A stretch of DNA of 64,000 nt, from NCBI RefSeq assembly GCF_003234365.2, contig NZ_CP126260.1, positions 2,418,001 to 2,482,000 on the forward strand, in the 5' to 3' direction. The position numbers and the translations under genes are program-made. Shown here in pieces: positions 42,728 through 50,506 of this stretch. The notes under the pieces were generated by a model. That model did no database searches. It worked only from the letters and a program-made list of their open reading frames with translations, and was not told the DNA's origin. The DNA is from Curtobacterium sp. MCJR17_020. Lineage in GTDB: Bacteria; Actinomycetota; Actinomycetes; Actinomycetales; Microbacteriaceae. Within the stretch, counting starts at the first letter, position 1; each line of letters opens with the position of its first letter.

Positions 42728-42803
42728 TGGTGACCCCAGCGGGATTCGAACCCGCGTTACCGCCGTGAGAGGGCAGCGTACTAGGCCGCTATACGATGGG
42801 GCC
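42728..42803 (-). tRNA. tRNA-Glu (anticodon CTC), first in the unit
   Basis: Same sequence as the neighbouring copy, with encoded CCA at 42728-42730. It is the promoter-proximal gene of a two-tRNA unit bounded by a good promoter and terminator. Confidence 0.95.
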
Positions 42804-42820
42804 GTTCCGACAACTCGACA

Positions 42821-42849
42821 AGTATTGCACAAGCCGCGCATCGCGCCAA
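42821..42849 (-). promoter_or_regulatory. Promoter of the tRNA-Glu unit
   Basis: On the minus strand TTGGCG (-35), 17 bases, and AATACT (-10) preceded by TGC (extended -10). Transcription would start about 10 bases before the first tRNA. Confidence 0.55.
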
Positions 42850-42925
42850 AACGAGGCGTGTCGCCCGGGTGTGCCGCCATGCCGCGCCCGGCATACGGCG
42901 AGCGGCCGTGGACGCGACCGCCCAG

Positions 42926-42969
42926 CGGACGGGAGGCGCGGGGCGGGCCCGCCACGGGCCTCCCGTTCG
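42926..42969. repeat. Family A palindrome (copy A6)
   Basis: Imperfect 22-base arms with core GACGGGAGGC and centre GGCGGGCCCGCC. It lies between the tRNA unit and the end of the metallo-hydrolase gene, all on the minus strand. Confidence 0.75.
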
Positions 42970-43026
42970 ACCGCGCGCACGTCCGGAGCCGCACTTCGTG
43001 AGCAGGAACGGTCGCGCCCGGCGCGG

Positions 43027-43662
43027 TCAGATCGTGAGCGACTCCCCCGGCCGCAGGACCTCGAGCACGCCGCTCGGCGCGAGCGCCTCGCGCAGCCGAC
43101 CGGTGTGCATGCCGTAGCCGACGTCGGAGAGCGTGGCCTCGTGGATCGGGTAGGCGCGGGCCGGGGCGAGCGCGGCGACGTAGTCCATCATCTCGGCGAC
43201 CTTGAGCCACGGGGCACCGACCGGCGCGGCGAGGACCTCGACGGGGACGCCCGGGTCGGTGTACGAGTCGCCGGGATGGAAGAGCGTGCCGTTCACGAGC
43301 ACGCCGGTGTTGTCGACGATCGGCACCGAGGAGTGGATGAGCTGGTGCCGCGTGCCGTGGAAGTCGAGTTCGAACGGGCCGACGGTGCGGTGGTCGCCGT
43401 CGGTGACGACCTCGACCGCGATGCCGGAGTCGGCGAGCGCCGCACGGACGCCCTCGGGGCCGAACACGACGGCGTCGGGGTTGGCGGCGAGGATCCGGTG
43501 CAGCTGCTCGGGCGTGACGTGGTCGGGGTGTTCGTGGGTGACGACGACCGCGACGACCCCGGTCGCGTCGACGGGGCGGGTGAAGTTGCCCGGGTCGAGC
43601 ACCAGGCGGACGTCGCCGTCCGACAGGATCTGGCAGGCGTGTTCGAGCTTCGTGACCTCCAT
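43027..43662 (-). CDS. Metallo-beta-lactamase fold hydrolase (UlaG-like)
   Basis: A 211-residue hydrolase with the dinuclear-metal motif THEHPDH (HxHxDH) and a later His/Asp in LFHPGDSY and RAYPIHEATLS. The order of strands and the short length resemble the UlaG/YtnP-type metal-dependent hydrolases. Substrate unknown. On the minus strand TAGCGT (43670-43675) ends seven bases before the ATG, so the message is probably leaderless. Confidence 0.85.
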   Translation of the reverse strand: MEVTKLEHACQILSDGDVRLVLDPGNFTRPVDATGVVAVVVTHEHPDHVTPEQLHRILAANPDAVVFGPEGVRAALADSGIAVEVVTDGDHRTVGPFELDFHGTRHQLIHSSVPIVDNTGVLVNGTLFHPGDSYTDPGVPVEVLAAPVGAPWLKVAEMMDYVAALAPARAYPIHEATLSDVGYGMHTGRLREALAPSGVLEVLRPGESLTI

Positions 43663-43709
43663 GCGGGCGACGCTACCCGCGGGTGGCCCGGCGGGCTCGG
43701 GCCGGGGCC

Positions 43710-43763
43710 GACTCGGAACGACGTTCCCGTTGTCGTGCGACATCGGGATCGTCGTTCCGAGTC
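43710..43763. repeat. Long inverted repeat between the hydrolase and LacI-family genes (family D-like)
   Basis: Twenty-six-base arms with two mismatches and a TG loop: outer part GACTCGGAACGAC, inner part TGTCG-TG-CGACA. It lies 25 bases after the end of the LacI-type gene and could end that message or serve as a protein-binding site. Inner motif TTGTCGTGCGAC resembles the repeats at 50350-50461. Confidence 0.7.
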
Positions 43764-43788
43764 GATCCCGCCCACGCCCCGCCCCGCC

Positions 43789-44829
43789 TCACCCCGGCGG
43801 CGGCGCCGTCGTCCCCCGCACCACCAGGTGCGCCGGCGCCGCGACGATCGCTCCGGCAGCGCCGCCGTCGACCTCGGCGAGCACTGCCCGCGCCGCTGCC
43901 CGCCCCTGCGCCTCCGGGTCCTGTGCCACGGTCGTCAGGCCCACGGTGGCGCCGTACTCGTGGCCGTCGATCCCGATCACGGAGACGTCCCCCGGCACCG
44001 ACAGCCCCGCCTGCCCGGCGGCGAGGAGCACCCCGAGCGCCATCTCGTCCGATGCGCACAACACGGCAGTCGGGCGATCGGGCCCGGCCCCAGCGCCGGT
44101 GCCGGCACCGGCACCGGCGCTCCCGCCGAACAGCGCGTTCCCCGCCGCCAGCCCGCCAGCGAACGAGAACCGCCCGTCGAGCAGCCACCGGTCCGGCACC
44201 GCGTGTCCGGCAGCCCGCATCGCGTCGACGAACCCGTCCCGCCGCAGGTGCGGCACCGCGACGTTCATGCCGGCCTCGTCCTGCCCGCCGACGTAGGCGA
44301 CCCGTCGGTGTCCGAGTCCGCACAGGTGGTCGACCGCGATCCGGGTGACGGCTCGGTCGTCGACCCCGATGTTCCGCAGGCCCGGTGCAAGTCCGCCGAT
44401 GACGATCATCGGGTGCCGGGTGAGTTCGAGCTCGGCACGCTCGGTCGCGTCGAGCACCAGGGACAGCAGGACGAGGGCGTCGACACGGTGCCGCAGCATC
44501 GAGCGTCGGAACGCCCGGTCGCGGTCGCCGCCCGGCCCGCCCAGGTTGTAGAGCACGAGGTCGTACCCGGCCCGCCGGAGTTCCGCGTCGACGCCGCCGA
44601 GTGCCTTGACGTAGAACCACCGGTCGATCACCGGGACGACGACGCCCACGGCGCGCTGCCGCCCGGTGGCGAGGCCGGCCGCCGCCGAGCTCGGGACGTA
44701 CCCGAGCTCGTCGGCGACACGACGGACCTCGTCGATCGTGGTCTCCGCCACGTTCTCCATCCCGCGCAGCGCTCGCGACACCGTGGACTTCGACAGTCCC
44801 GTGACGGTCGCGATCTCCTGGATCCCCAT
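43789..44829 (-). CDS. LacI family transcriptional regulator
   Basis: A 346-residue repressor. The helix-turn-helix IQEIATVTGLSKSTVSRALRG and hinge helix SSAAAGLATG are at the N-terminus, followed by the periplasmic-binding-like effector domain (DALVLLSLVL, RRVAYVGGQDE, ASDEMALGVL, VIGIDGHEYG). A GAGAGTGAGAG stretch near residue 240 is a repeat-driven loop insert. It closes the sugar ABC operon and most likely controls it through the GCAACCGGTTGC site at 48768-48779. Confidence 0.92.
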   Translation of the reverse strand: MGIQEIATVTGLSKSTVSRALRGMENVAETTIDEVRRVADELGYVPSSAAAGLATGRQRAVGVVVPVIDRWFYVKALGGVDAELRRAGYDLVLYNLGGPGGDRDRAFRRSMLRHRVDALVLLSLVLDATERAELELTRHPMIVIGGLAPGLRNIGVDDRAVTRIAVDHLCGLGHRRVAYVGGQDEAGMNVAVPHLRRDGFVDAMRAAGHAVPDRWLLDGRFSFAGGLAAGNALFGGSAGAGAGTGAGAGPDRPTAVLCASDEMALGVLLAAGQAGLSVPGDVSVIGIDGHEYGATVGLTTVAQDPEAQGRAAARAVLAEVDGGAAGAIVAAPAHLVVRGTTAPPPG

Positions 44830-44850
44830 CGATGCGACCCGGGAGGCCCG

Positions 44851-45321
44851 TCAGCCGTCCGTACCGTGTGTCACGCCCGCCGGACGGTCGGCTGCAGTGC
44901 CGGGGGCGGTGTGCGCGACGGCCGCTGCGGTCCGGCGCGCCCGGTGCGGTGCACGACGACCCGCTGGTGCGAGCTCGTCCCACCCGCTGTGCTGGTGCAC
45001 CCGACCGTCCGCCGAGGGCCGTGGCTGACGACGGGTGTCGTCGCCGCGAGCGGTGCGGACCGGGGCGACGGCAGGAGCGGCACCGATGCCGTCGGTGGCC
45101 CCGTCGACGACCGCGTGGCGGCGGAGAACCCGCACCCGCCACCGGTCGAGCGCCACGACCCCGAGCACGCACACCAGCAGGGTGAGTGCCCAGCCGAGTG
45201 CCGGTCGACCGGTGACCTCGCAGAACACCGTGGCGCCGAGGAACAGGATGCCGAACATGCCGACGAAGCCGATCGCCTCTTCGATCCGGGCCGTGGGCCG
45301 GGTGGGTCCGCGCTGTGCCAT
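44851..45321 (-). CDS. Small two-span membrane protein of the sugar-uptake operon
   Basis: A 156-residue protein of unknown family. Two hydrophobic helices (IGFVGMFGILFLGATVF and LGWALTLLVCVLGVVAL, about residues 22-60) are followed by a long basic, Arg/Ala/His-rich tail. It starts five bases after the stop of the second permease and ends before the LacI gene. The tail composition is frame-shadow-like, so the true C-terminal half is less certain than the membrane part. Confidence 0.55.
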   Translation of the reverse strand: MAQRGPTRPTARIEEAIGFVGMFGILFLGATVFCEVTGRPALGWALTLLVCVLGVVALDRWRVRVLRRHAVVDGATDGIGAAPAVAPVRTARGDDTRRQPRPSADGRVHQHSGWDELAPAGRRAPHRARRTAAAVAHTAPGTAADRPAGVTHGTDG

Positions 45322-45326
45322 GGTCG

Positions 45327-46238
45327 TCAGCCCTTCACGCCACCGGCGGTGAGGCCGGCCACGATGCGTCGCTGGAAGACGAGGACCAGGATGACGAGCG
45401 GGATCGTGACGATCGTGCCCGCTGCCATGACCGCCGTGTACGGCTCCTGGTGCGGCTGCGACCCGGCGAACGAGGCGATCGCCACGGTCACCGGCTGCGT
45501 CGCGTCGCTCGAGAGCTGCGAGGAGATCAGGTACTCGTTCCAGCTGGAGATGAACGCCAGGATCGCCGTCGTGAACACCGCGGGGGCGGCGAGCGGCAGG
45601 ATGATCCGCCGGAACGCCTGCACGCGGGTGCAGCCGTCGATGCGCGCTGCTTCCTCGAGGTCCCACGGCATCTCGCGGAAGAACGACGCGAGCGTGTAGA
45701 CCGTCAGTGGCAGCACGAACGAGATGCTCGGCAGGATGAGCGCCTGGTAGGTCCCCATCCACCCGATGTCCGTGAAGAGCTGGAACAGCGGGGAGATGAG
45801 CGCGACGCCCGGGAACATCGACGCCGCCAGGATCGCGCCGGCGATGAGCGACTTGCCGCCGAACTCAAGGCGGGCGAGGGCGTACGCCGCCGTGGTGCCG
45901 ACGAGCAGGGCGATGATCGTCACGACGCCGCCGATGAGCAGGCTGTTGGCGAGCGCCCGCCCGAGGTGGTTGCCGAGCGACGTGGAGAACGCCGTCGCGT
46001 AGTTGTCGAGCGTCACGTGCGTCGGCCACGGGGTGGCGTCGAACGTGAACCCGACGTCGCGGAAGCTCGTCACCACCATCCAGTAGAACGGCAGGAGGCA
46101 CCACACGGCGATGACGATCGCCTGCACGGCCGTGCGGATCCGGGGGCCGGTGTCGCGGCGGACCCGGACGTCGGCGCGGTCGACGGCGCGGTCGCGTGCT
46201 GCTGCGGTGGACCGGGGGCGGTCTGCTGCGAGGGTCAC
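45327..46238 (-). CDS. Carbohydrate ABC transporter permease (MalG/SugB type)
   Basis: A 303-residue inner-membrane permease with six predicted spans. The EAA loop that contacts the ATPase reads DLEEAARIDGCTRVQAFRRI, matching the CUT1 family. It overlaps the other permease by four bases (GTGA). No ATPase gene is present in the operon, so a shared MsiK-like ATPase encoded elsewhere is likely, as is common in actinobacteria. Confidence 0.93.
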   Translation of the reverse strand: MTLAADRPRSTAAARDRAVDRADVRVRRDTGPRIRTAVQAIVIAVWCLLPFYWMVVTSFRDVGFTFDATPWPTHVTLDNYATAFSTSLGNHLGRALANSLLIGGVVTIIALLVGTTAAYALARLEFGGKSLIAGAILAASMFPGVALISPLFQLFTDIGWMGTYQALILPSISFVLPLTVYTLASFFREMPWDLEEAARIDGCTRVQAFRRIILPLAAPAVFTTAILAFISSWNEYLISSQLSSDATQPVTVAIASFAGSQPHQEPYTAVMAAGTIVTIPLVILVLVFQRRIVAGLTAGGVKG

Positions 46239-47260
46239 TTGAGTTCACCCTTCTGCTGGGCGGCCTGCGTCTGCACGACGTTGGCGCCGAGGAACCGGAC
46301 GAAGACGAACGCCACGATGAAGATCACCAGGAAGGTGATGGTCGACAGGGCCGACGCGGAGTTGAAGCCCTGCCGGATCTGTTCGACGACCAGGATCGAC
46401 AGGGTCGTGGTGGCGTTGCCGGAACCACCGCCGCCGCCGGTGAGGATCGCGGGCAGGTCGTACATGCGCAGCGCGTCGAGCACGCGGAACAGGATCGCGA
46501 CCATCAGCGCGGGCTTGATGAGCGGCAGGGTGATGAGCACGAAGCGCTGGAACGTCGACGCGCCGTCCATCTTGCCGGCCTCGTAGACCTCCTCCGGGAT
46601 CAGCTGCAGCCCGGCCAGGATGAGCAGTGCCATGAACGGCGTGGTCTTCCAGGTGTCGGCGATGATGACCGCCCACCGGGACGCCCACTCGCCGCTCGTC
46701 CACAGGATCTGCTGCCCGAGGACGTGGTTCAGGACGCCGTTCGCGTCGAAGATGAAGTACCAGAGCTTCGCGGTGACGGCCGTCGGGATCGCCCACGGCA
46801 CCAGGATCGCGGCACGGACGAGCGCGCGGCCCTTGAAGTTGCGGTTCATGATGATCGCCATCCACACGCCGATGGCCGTCTCGAACGCCACGGTGACGAC
46901 CGTGAAGAAGAACGTGTTGCCCATCGACACCCAGAACTGGGAGCCGAGGCTGCCGGGCGGGCAGGTGACGTTGCCGCACTGCTGGCCGAGCCAGTGCGCG
47001 TAGTTCGTGATGCCGGCGAAGCCGCCCTGCACGAACAGGCCGGTGGCCTTGTCGAGGCCCTGGTCGAGCTGGAACGACTGGATGATCGCGCTGACGACCG
47101 GGTAGCCGATGACGATCGCGAGGAGCAGGATCGTCGGGCCGATGAGGTACACGGCCCACCGGCCGTGCTCGGCGTTGAGTCCGCCCTTGCGCCGTTGGCG
47201 CTTCGGTTCCGTGCCTGTCGGGCCTGGGATGGCTGCGGGGATCTCGGTTGCTGCTGACAC
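46235..47260 (-). CDS. Carbohydrate ABC transporter permease (MalF/SugA type)
   Basis: A 341-residue permease with a basic N-terminus, about six spans, a large external loop with two cysteines (QCGNVTCPPG) and the EAA loop EEVYEAGKMDGASTFQRF. Sequence style resembles trehalose/maltose uptake systems (SugA); substrate is inferred only. It follows the binding-protein gene after a family A hairpin. Confidence 0.93.
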   Translation of the reverse strand: MSAATEIPAAIPGPTGTEPKRQRRKGGLNAEHGRWAVYLIGPTILLLAIVIGYPVVSAIIQSFQLDQGLDKATGLFVQGGFAGITNYAHWLGQQCGNVTCPPGSLGSQFWVSMGNTFFFTVVTVAFETAIGVWMAIIMNRNFKGRALVRAAILVPWAIPTAVTAKLWYFIFDANGVLNHVLGQQILWTSGEWASRWAVIIADTWKTTPFMALLILAGLQLIPEEVYEAGKMDGASTFQRFVLITLPLIKPALMVAILFRVLDALRMYDLPAILTGGGGGSGNATTTLSILVVEQIRQGFNSASALSTITFLVIFIVAFVFVRFLGANVVQTQAAQQKGELK

Positions 47261-47302
47261 GTGTCGGCCTCCTTGCCGGGGGTGTCGGAACGCAAGTAGG
47301 GG

Positions 47303-47346
47303 CGGACTGGAGGCACGAGCCGGGATGGCACCGTGCCTCCAGTCCG
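47303..47346. repeat. Family A hairpin between binding-protein and permease genes (copy A7)
   Basis: Arms CGGACTGGAGGCACG and CGTGCCTCCAGTCCG are exact complements around a 14-nt loop. It lies 22 bases after the binding-protein stop and 43 bases before the permease start, all on the minus strand, where it can protect the upstream message or partly end transcription. Confidence 0.8.
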
Positions 47347-47368
47347 ATGCGGCGTGCGCCGCGAGTCG

Positions 47369-48652
47369 CTAGCTGCTGGTCGCCGCCTTGAGGGCGTCCT
47401 GCATGTCCTTCATGGCTTCGTCGACCGACTTCGATCCCTTGAGCGCCGCGTAGGTGTTGTCCTGGATCGCCTTGGTCACCGCCGGGTAGAACGGCGTGAC
47501 CGGGCGCGGCTCCGCCGACTCGATCGACTTGAGCAGCGTCGGCAGGTAGGGCAGCTTCGCCGTCAGCTCGGAGTCGGTGTAGAGGTCACCGACGACCGGG
47601 GCGAGCGAACCCTGCGTCGCGAAGAACTTCTGCGTGTCGTTCGAGATGAGGAACTCGAGGAAGTCGTGCGCCGTCGCCTTGTGCTTCGAGTACACGCTGA
47701 TCGCGGCGTTGTGCCCGCCGAGCGTCGAGGCGCCGGTGCCGTCCGCACCCGGGATGGGGGCGACGCCGAACGTGTCCTTGACCTTGCTCGAACCGTCGGT
47801 CTTCGCCAGGTTGTAGACGTACGGCCAGTTGCGCAGGAACAGCAGCTTGCCGGCTTCGAACGCCGTGCGGCCCTGTTCCTCTTGGTACGTGATCGCCTCG
47901 GCCGGGATGTTCCCGTCCTTGAACGCGTCGACCAGGTTCTGCAGGCCGGCCTTGGCGTCCGAGGTGTCGACGTCCGGGTCCCCGCTCTTGCCGAGCACCG
48001 AACCACCGGAGCCGTTGATCGCCTCGGAGGCGTTCACCGTCAGGCCCTCGTACTTCGCGAACTGCCCGGCGTAGCAGCCGATGCCCTTGTCCTTCGCGAT
48101 CTGGCAGTCGGCCATCATCTCCTTCCACGTGGTCGGTGGCGTCTTGACGAGGTCCTTGCGGTAGTAGAGCAGTGCGCCGTCCGAGGTCTGCGGGGCGGCG
48201 TAGAGGGTGTCGTTGTAGGTCGCGGTCTTCACCGTGGCGGGCAGCAGGTTCGAGGTGTCGATCTTCATGTCACCGGTCAGCGGCGTCAGCCAGCTCTTCG
48301 CGGCGAACTCGGCGGTCCAGACGACGTCCACGTCGACGACGTCGTAGTTCGCGTCCTTGGCCTGGAAGTGCTGCACGAGGTCGTCGTGCTGCTGGTCGGC
48401 CTGGTCGGACTGCTCCTTGAAGGTGACCTTCTCGTCGGGGTGGGCCTTGTTCCACTTCGCGATCAGCGGGCGGACGACGTTGGAGTTGTCCTTGCCCTGC
48501 ACGTACGTGATGGGTCCGCGGCTGTCCTGGCCGCTCTTGGCGTCGTCCGAACCGGCGCCGGAGCTCCCGCTCGAGCAGCCGGTGAGCACGAGGCCGATGA
48601 CGGCGACCCCGGCAACGGATGCGAACCGCACCCTGGAGCGTGTTGTCTTCAC
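47369..48652 (-). CDS. Sugar ABC transporter substrate-binding lipoprotein (LpqY/ThuE-like)
   Basis: A 427-residue extracellular binding protein. The signal peptide ends in lipobox LTGCSS, giving lipid attachment at about Cys26, then a Ser/Gly/Asp linker. Family 1 binding-protein features: VDVVWTAEFAAKSWLTPL, PQTSDGALLYYRKDL, GRTAFEAGKLLFLRNWPYVY. The overall pattern resembles trehalose/maltose binders, but the ligand is not provable here. The GTG start has GAGGAG upstream. It is the first gene of the LacI-controlled operon. Confidence 0.92.
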   Translation of the reverse strand: MKTTRSRVRFASVAGVAVIGLVLTGCSSGSSGAGSDDAKSGQDSRGPITYVQGKDNSNVVRPLIAKWNKAHPDEKVTFKEQSDQADQQHDDLVQHFQAKDANYDVVDVDVVWTAEFAAKSWLTPLTGDMKIDTSNLLPATVKTATYNDTLYAAPQTSDGALLYYRKDLVKTPPTTWKEMMADCQIAKDKGIGCYAGQFAKYEGLTVNASEAINGSGGSVLGKSGDPDVDTSDAKAGLQNLVDAFKDGNIPAEAITYQEEQGRTAFEAGKLLFLRNWPYVYNLAKTDGSSKVKDTFGVAPIPGADGTGASTLGGHNAAISVYSKHKATAHDFLEFLISNDTQKFFATQGSLAPVVGDLYTDSELTAKLPYLPTLLKSIESAEPRPVTPFYPAVTKAIQDNTYAALKGSKSVDEAMKDMQDALKAATSS

Positions 48653-48742
48653 AGCGTTGTCTCCTCATTGAGATCACCAGGGGGCATCGATCGGGTTCGA
48701 CGACACTGCCCTGGAGCAGGCGCCGCTGCCTGCTGGTGGAGG

Positions 48743-48771
48743 AAGCTACGCCCGCCGCAGGGGTTCCGCAA
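48743..48771 (-). promoter_or_regulatory. Promoter of the sugar-uptake operon
   Basis: On the minus strand TTGCGG (-35, 48766-48771), exactly 17 bases, and TAGCTT (-10, 48743-48748), about 90 bases before the binding-protein start. The -35 overlaps the LacI-type operator. Confidence 0.55.
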
Positions 48772-48779
48772 CCGGTTGC
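48768..48779. promoter_or_regulatory. LacI-family operator
   Basis: GCAACCGGTTGC is a perfect 12-base palindrome with the central CG typical of LacI-family sites. It covers the first bases of the -35 box of the sugar operon, so a bound repressor would block RNA polymerase. The probable repressor is the operon's own LacI-type gene. Confidence 0.7.
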
Positions 48780-48911
48780 ATCGGTTCCGTGACCTGAGCG
48801 TGACCTTGGAAGTCCCGGAGACTTCCTGGGTGAGCGCTCACCCTCGTTCGAGGGACCCCGGCGCGCCACTGCGGAACTCCGCATGAACCCCGCCACCGGT
48901 GTCCCGCACCG

Positions 48912-48940
48912 TTGTCCGCACCCACGGCCCCACGTAGCGT
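48912..48940 (+). promoter_or_regulatory. Leaderless promoter of the first polysaccharide glycosyltransferase
   Basis: TTGTCC (48912-48917), 17 bases, TAGCGT (48935-48940), then seven bases to the ATG. Same layout as the promoter at 52300. The 295-base interval 48653-48947 thus holds two divergent promoters and one operator. Confidence 0.6.
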
Positions 48941-48947
48941 CCACGAC

Positions 48948-50267
48948 ATGGCCACCCTCCACCCCGCCGACACCGTGCCCGCACCGCGCCGTGTCATCGG
49001 CGTCGACCTCGACGCCCCGCTCCCCCGTCTCGTCGCCGACGAGACCGGCGAGTCCGCCATGGTGATCGGCTACCGCGGCGGCCACCCCACCGGCACCCTC
49101 GACGTACGGCTCACCGACGACCCCGCAGACGCGGCCCGCGCCCTCGAGGCGCTGCAGGAGACCGTCCTGGCCGACGTCCCCGCGGTGTCCGACGACGACC
49201 TGCCGACCATCTCGGTCGTCGTGTCCACGATCGTCGACCGCGTCGAGGACCTCGGCAAACTGCTCGACGTCCTCGAGCACCTCGACTACCCGCGGCACGA
49301 GGTCATCCTCGTCGACAACCGCGTCCGCGTCCCCGCCGGCGACGCCCTGCCCGCGATGCTCGCCGGGCGGAACGTGCGCCTCGTCGAGGAACGCCGCCCC
49401 GGCCTGTCCGCCGGACGGAACGCCGGTGTCGCCGCGGCGACCGGCGACGTCATCGCCTTCACCGACGACGACGTGCGCGTCGACCCGCAGTGGCTGCGCG
49501 CCATCGGGTCCCGGTTCGTCAGCGAGCCCGGCCTGGACGCCGTCACCGGCGTGATCCTGCCGAGCGAGCTCACCACCCCGGCGCAGATCTGGTACGAGGC
49601 GTACTACGGCGGGTTCAGCGCCGAGCGCACCTTCTCGCCCGTGACGATCGTCCCGGACGACGTGCAGGGCACCATGCGGCACGCCCGCGTCTCGGCGGTC
49701 ACCCCGTCCGGCGAAGTCCTCAAGCACTTCGCCGTCTACGGCATCGGCGCGTACGGCGCCGGCGCGAACATGGCCTACCGTCGCACCCTGGTCGAGGCCG
49801 TCGGCGGCTTCGACCACACCCTCGGCGCCGGCTCCCCCGCCCGTGGTGGCGAGGACCTGGCGATGTTCATCGAGACGCTGTGGCGCGGTGGGAAGATCGG
49901 CTTCGAGCCCCGCGCGGTCGTGCACCACCGGCACCGCCAGACCATCGAGGACCTGCACAAGCAGCTGCACGGCAACGGCGTCGGCTTCACCGCGCTGATG
50001 TTCGCGCTCGCCGCGAAGGACAAGCGGCACGTCGCCGTCCTCGCCCGCCTGATGCCGCTCGCCGCGAAGGTCAAGTCGAAGCAGATGCTCTCCCGCCTGG
50101 CCGGACGCCGGGACGCCGCGACCGAGGTCACGAACGACGCCTCGACCACGCGCATCCCGAAGACCCTGGCGTACCACGAGCTGCGCGGGTTCCCCGCCGG
50201 CCCGGCCGCCTGGTTCCGCAGTCGACGCCGCTGGCGCGACGTCGAGGCCGGCCGCTTCCGGCCGTAG
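48948..50267 (+). CDS. Family 2 glycosyltransferase
   Basis: A 439-residue GT-A type transferase. An N-terminal domain of about 95 residues precedes the GT2 core: ISVVVSTIVDRVEDLGKLL, RPGLSAGRNAGVAAATGDVIA in consecutive parts, the nucleotide-sugar DXD site AFTDDDVRVD (about 171) and GGEDLAMF. The end is basic and could lie on the membrane. No signal peptide or spans, so it acts in the cytoplasm, probably in surface-polysaccharide assembly. Sugar and acceptor unknown. Confidence 0.88.
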   Translation: MATLHPADTVPAPRRVIGVDLDAPLPRLVADETGESAMVIGYRGGHPTGTLDVRLTDDPADAARALEALQETVLADVPAVSDDDLPTISVVVSTIVDRVEDLGKLLDVLEHLDYPRHEVILVDNRVRVPAGDALPAMLAGRNVRLVEERRPGLSAGRNAGVAAATGDVIAFTDDDVRVDPQWLRAIGSRFVSEPGLDAVTGVILPSELTTPAQIWYEAYYGGFSAERTFSPVTIVPDDVQGTMRHARVSAVTPSGEVLKHFAVYGIGAYGAGANMAYRRTLVEAVGGFDHTLGAGSPARGGEDLAMFIETLWRGGKIGFEPRAVVHHRHRQTIEDLHKQLHGNGVGFTALMFALAAKDKRHVAVLARLMPLAAKVKSKQMLSRLAGRRDAATEVTNDASTTRIPKTLAYHELRGFPAGPAAWFRSRRRWRDVEAGRFRP

Positions 50268-50278
50268 TCGCACCACCC

Positions 50279-50326
50279 GACGGACGGGAGGCCCGTGGCA
50301 GTGTCGCCACGGGCCTCCCGTCCGTC
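50279..50326. repeat. Family A palindrome (copy A8)
   Basis: Twenty-one-base exact arms (GACGGACGGGAGGCCCGTGG side and its complement) around a short loop, 11 bases after the glycosyltransferase stop, in a convergent gap. Confidence 0.85.
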
Positions 50327-50349
50327 CGTTGTCGGGTCCGACCGACGCG

Positions 50350-50461
50350 GTACGACACTCGCGTTGTCGTACGACGTCGAGGATGTCGCCCCCATGCGCC
50401 CGCAACCGTTGCGCACGCAACGAGCGACAAGACACGTGTCGTACGACGACCGTCTTGTCGC
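50350..50461. repeat. Array of GTACGACA-type inverted repeats (family D3)
   Basis: Three hairpins in 112 bases: GTACGACA/TGTCGTAC (50350-50372), GCAAC/GTTGC (50402-50412) and GCGACAAGAC/GTCTTGTCGC (50424-50461), the last enclosing another GTGTCGTACGAC. The motif GTCGTACGAC occurs twice. The gap 50268-50506 has no coding signs. Confidence 0.65.
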
Positions 50462-50506
50462 AAACCGGGTGCAGCGACCCTGTTCGCCGGGGCCGGCGCC
50501 CGCGCC

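Noticed and set aside
42804..43026. A small gene between the tRNA unit and the hydrolase
   Set aside because: Frames are short and carry no ribosome site; the interval is explained by the tRNA promoter and a family A palindrome.
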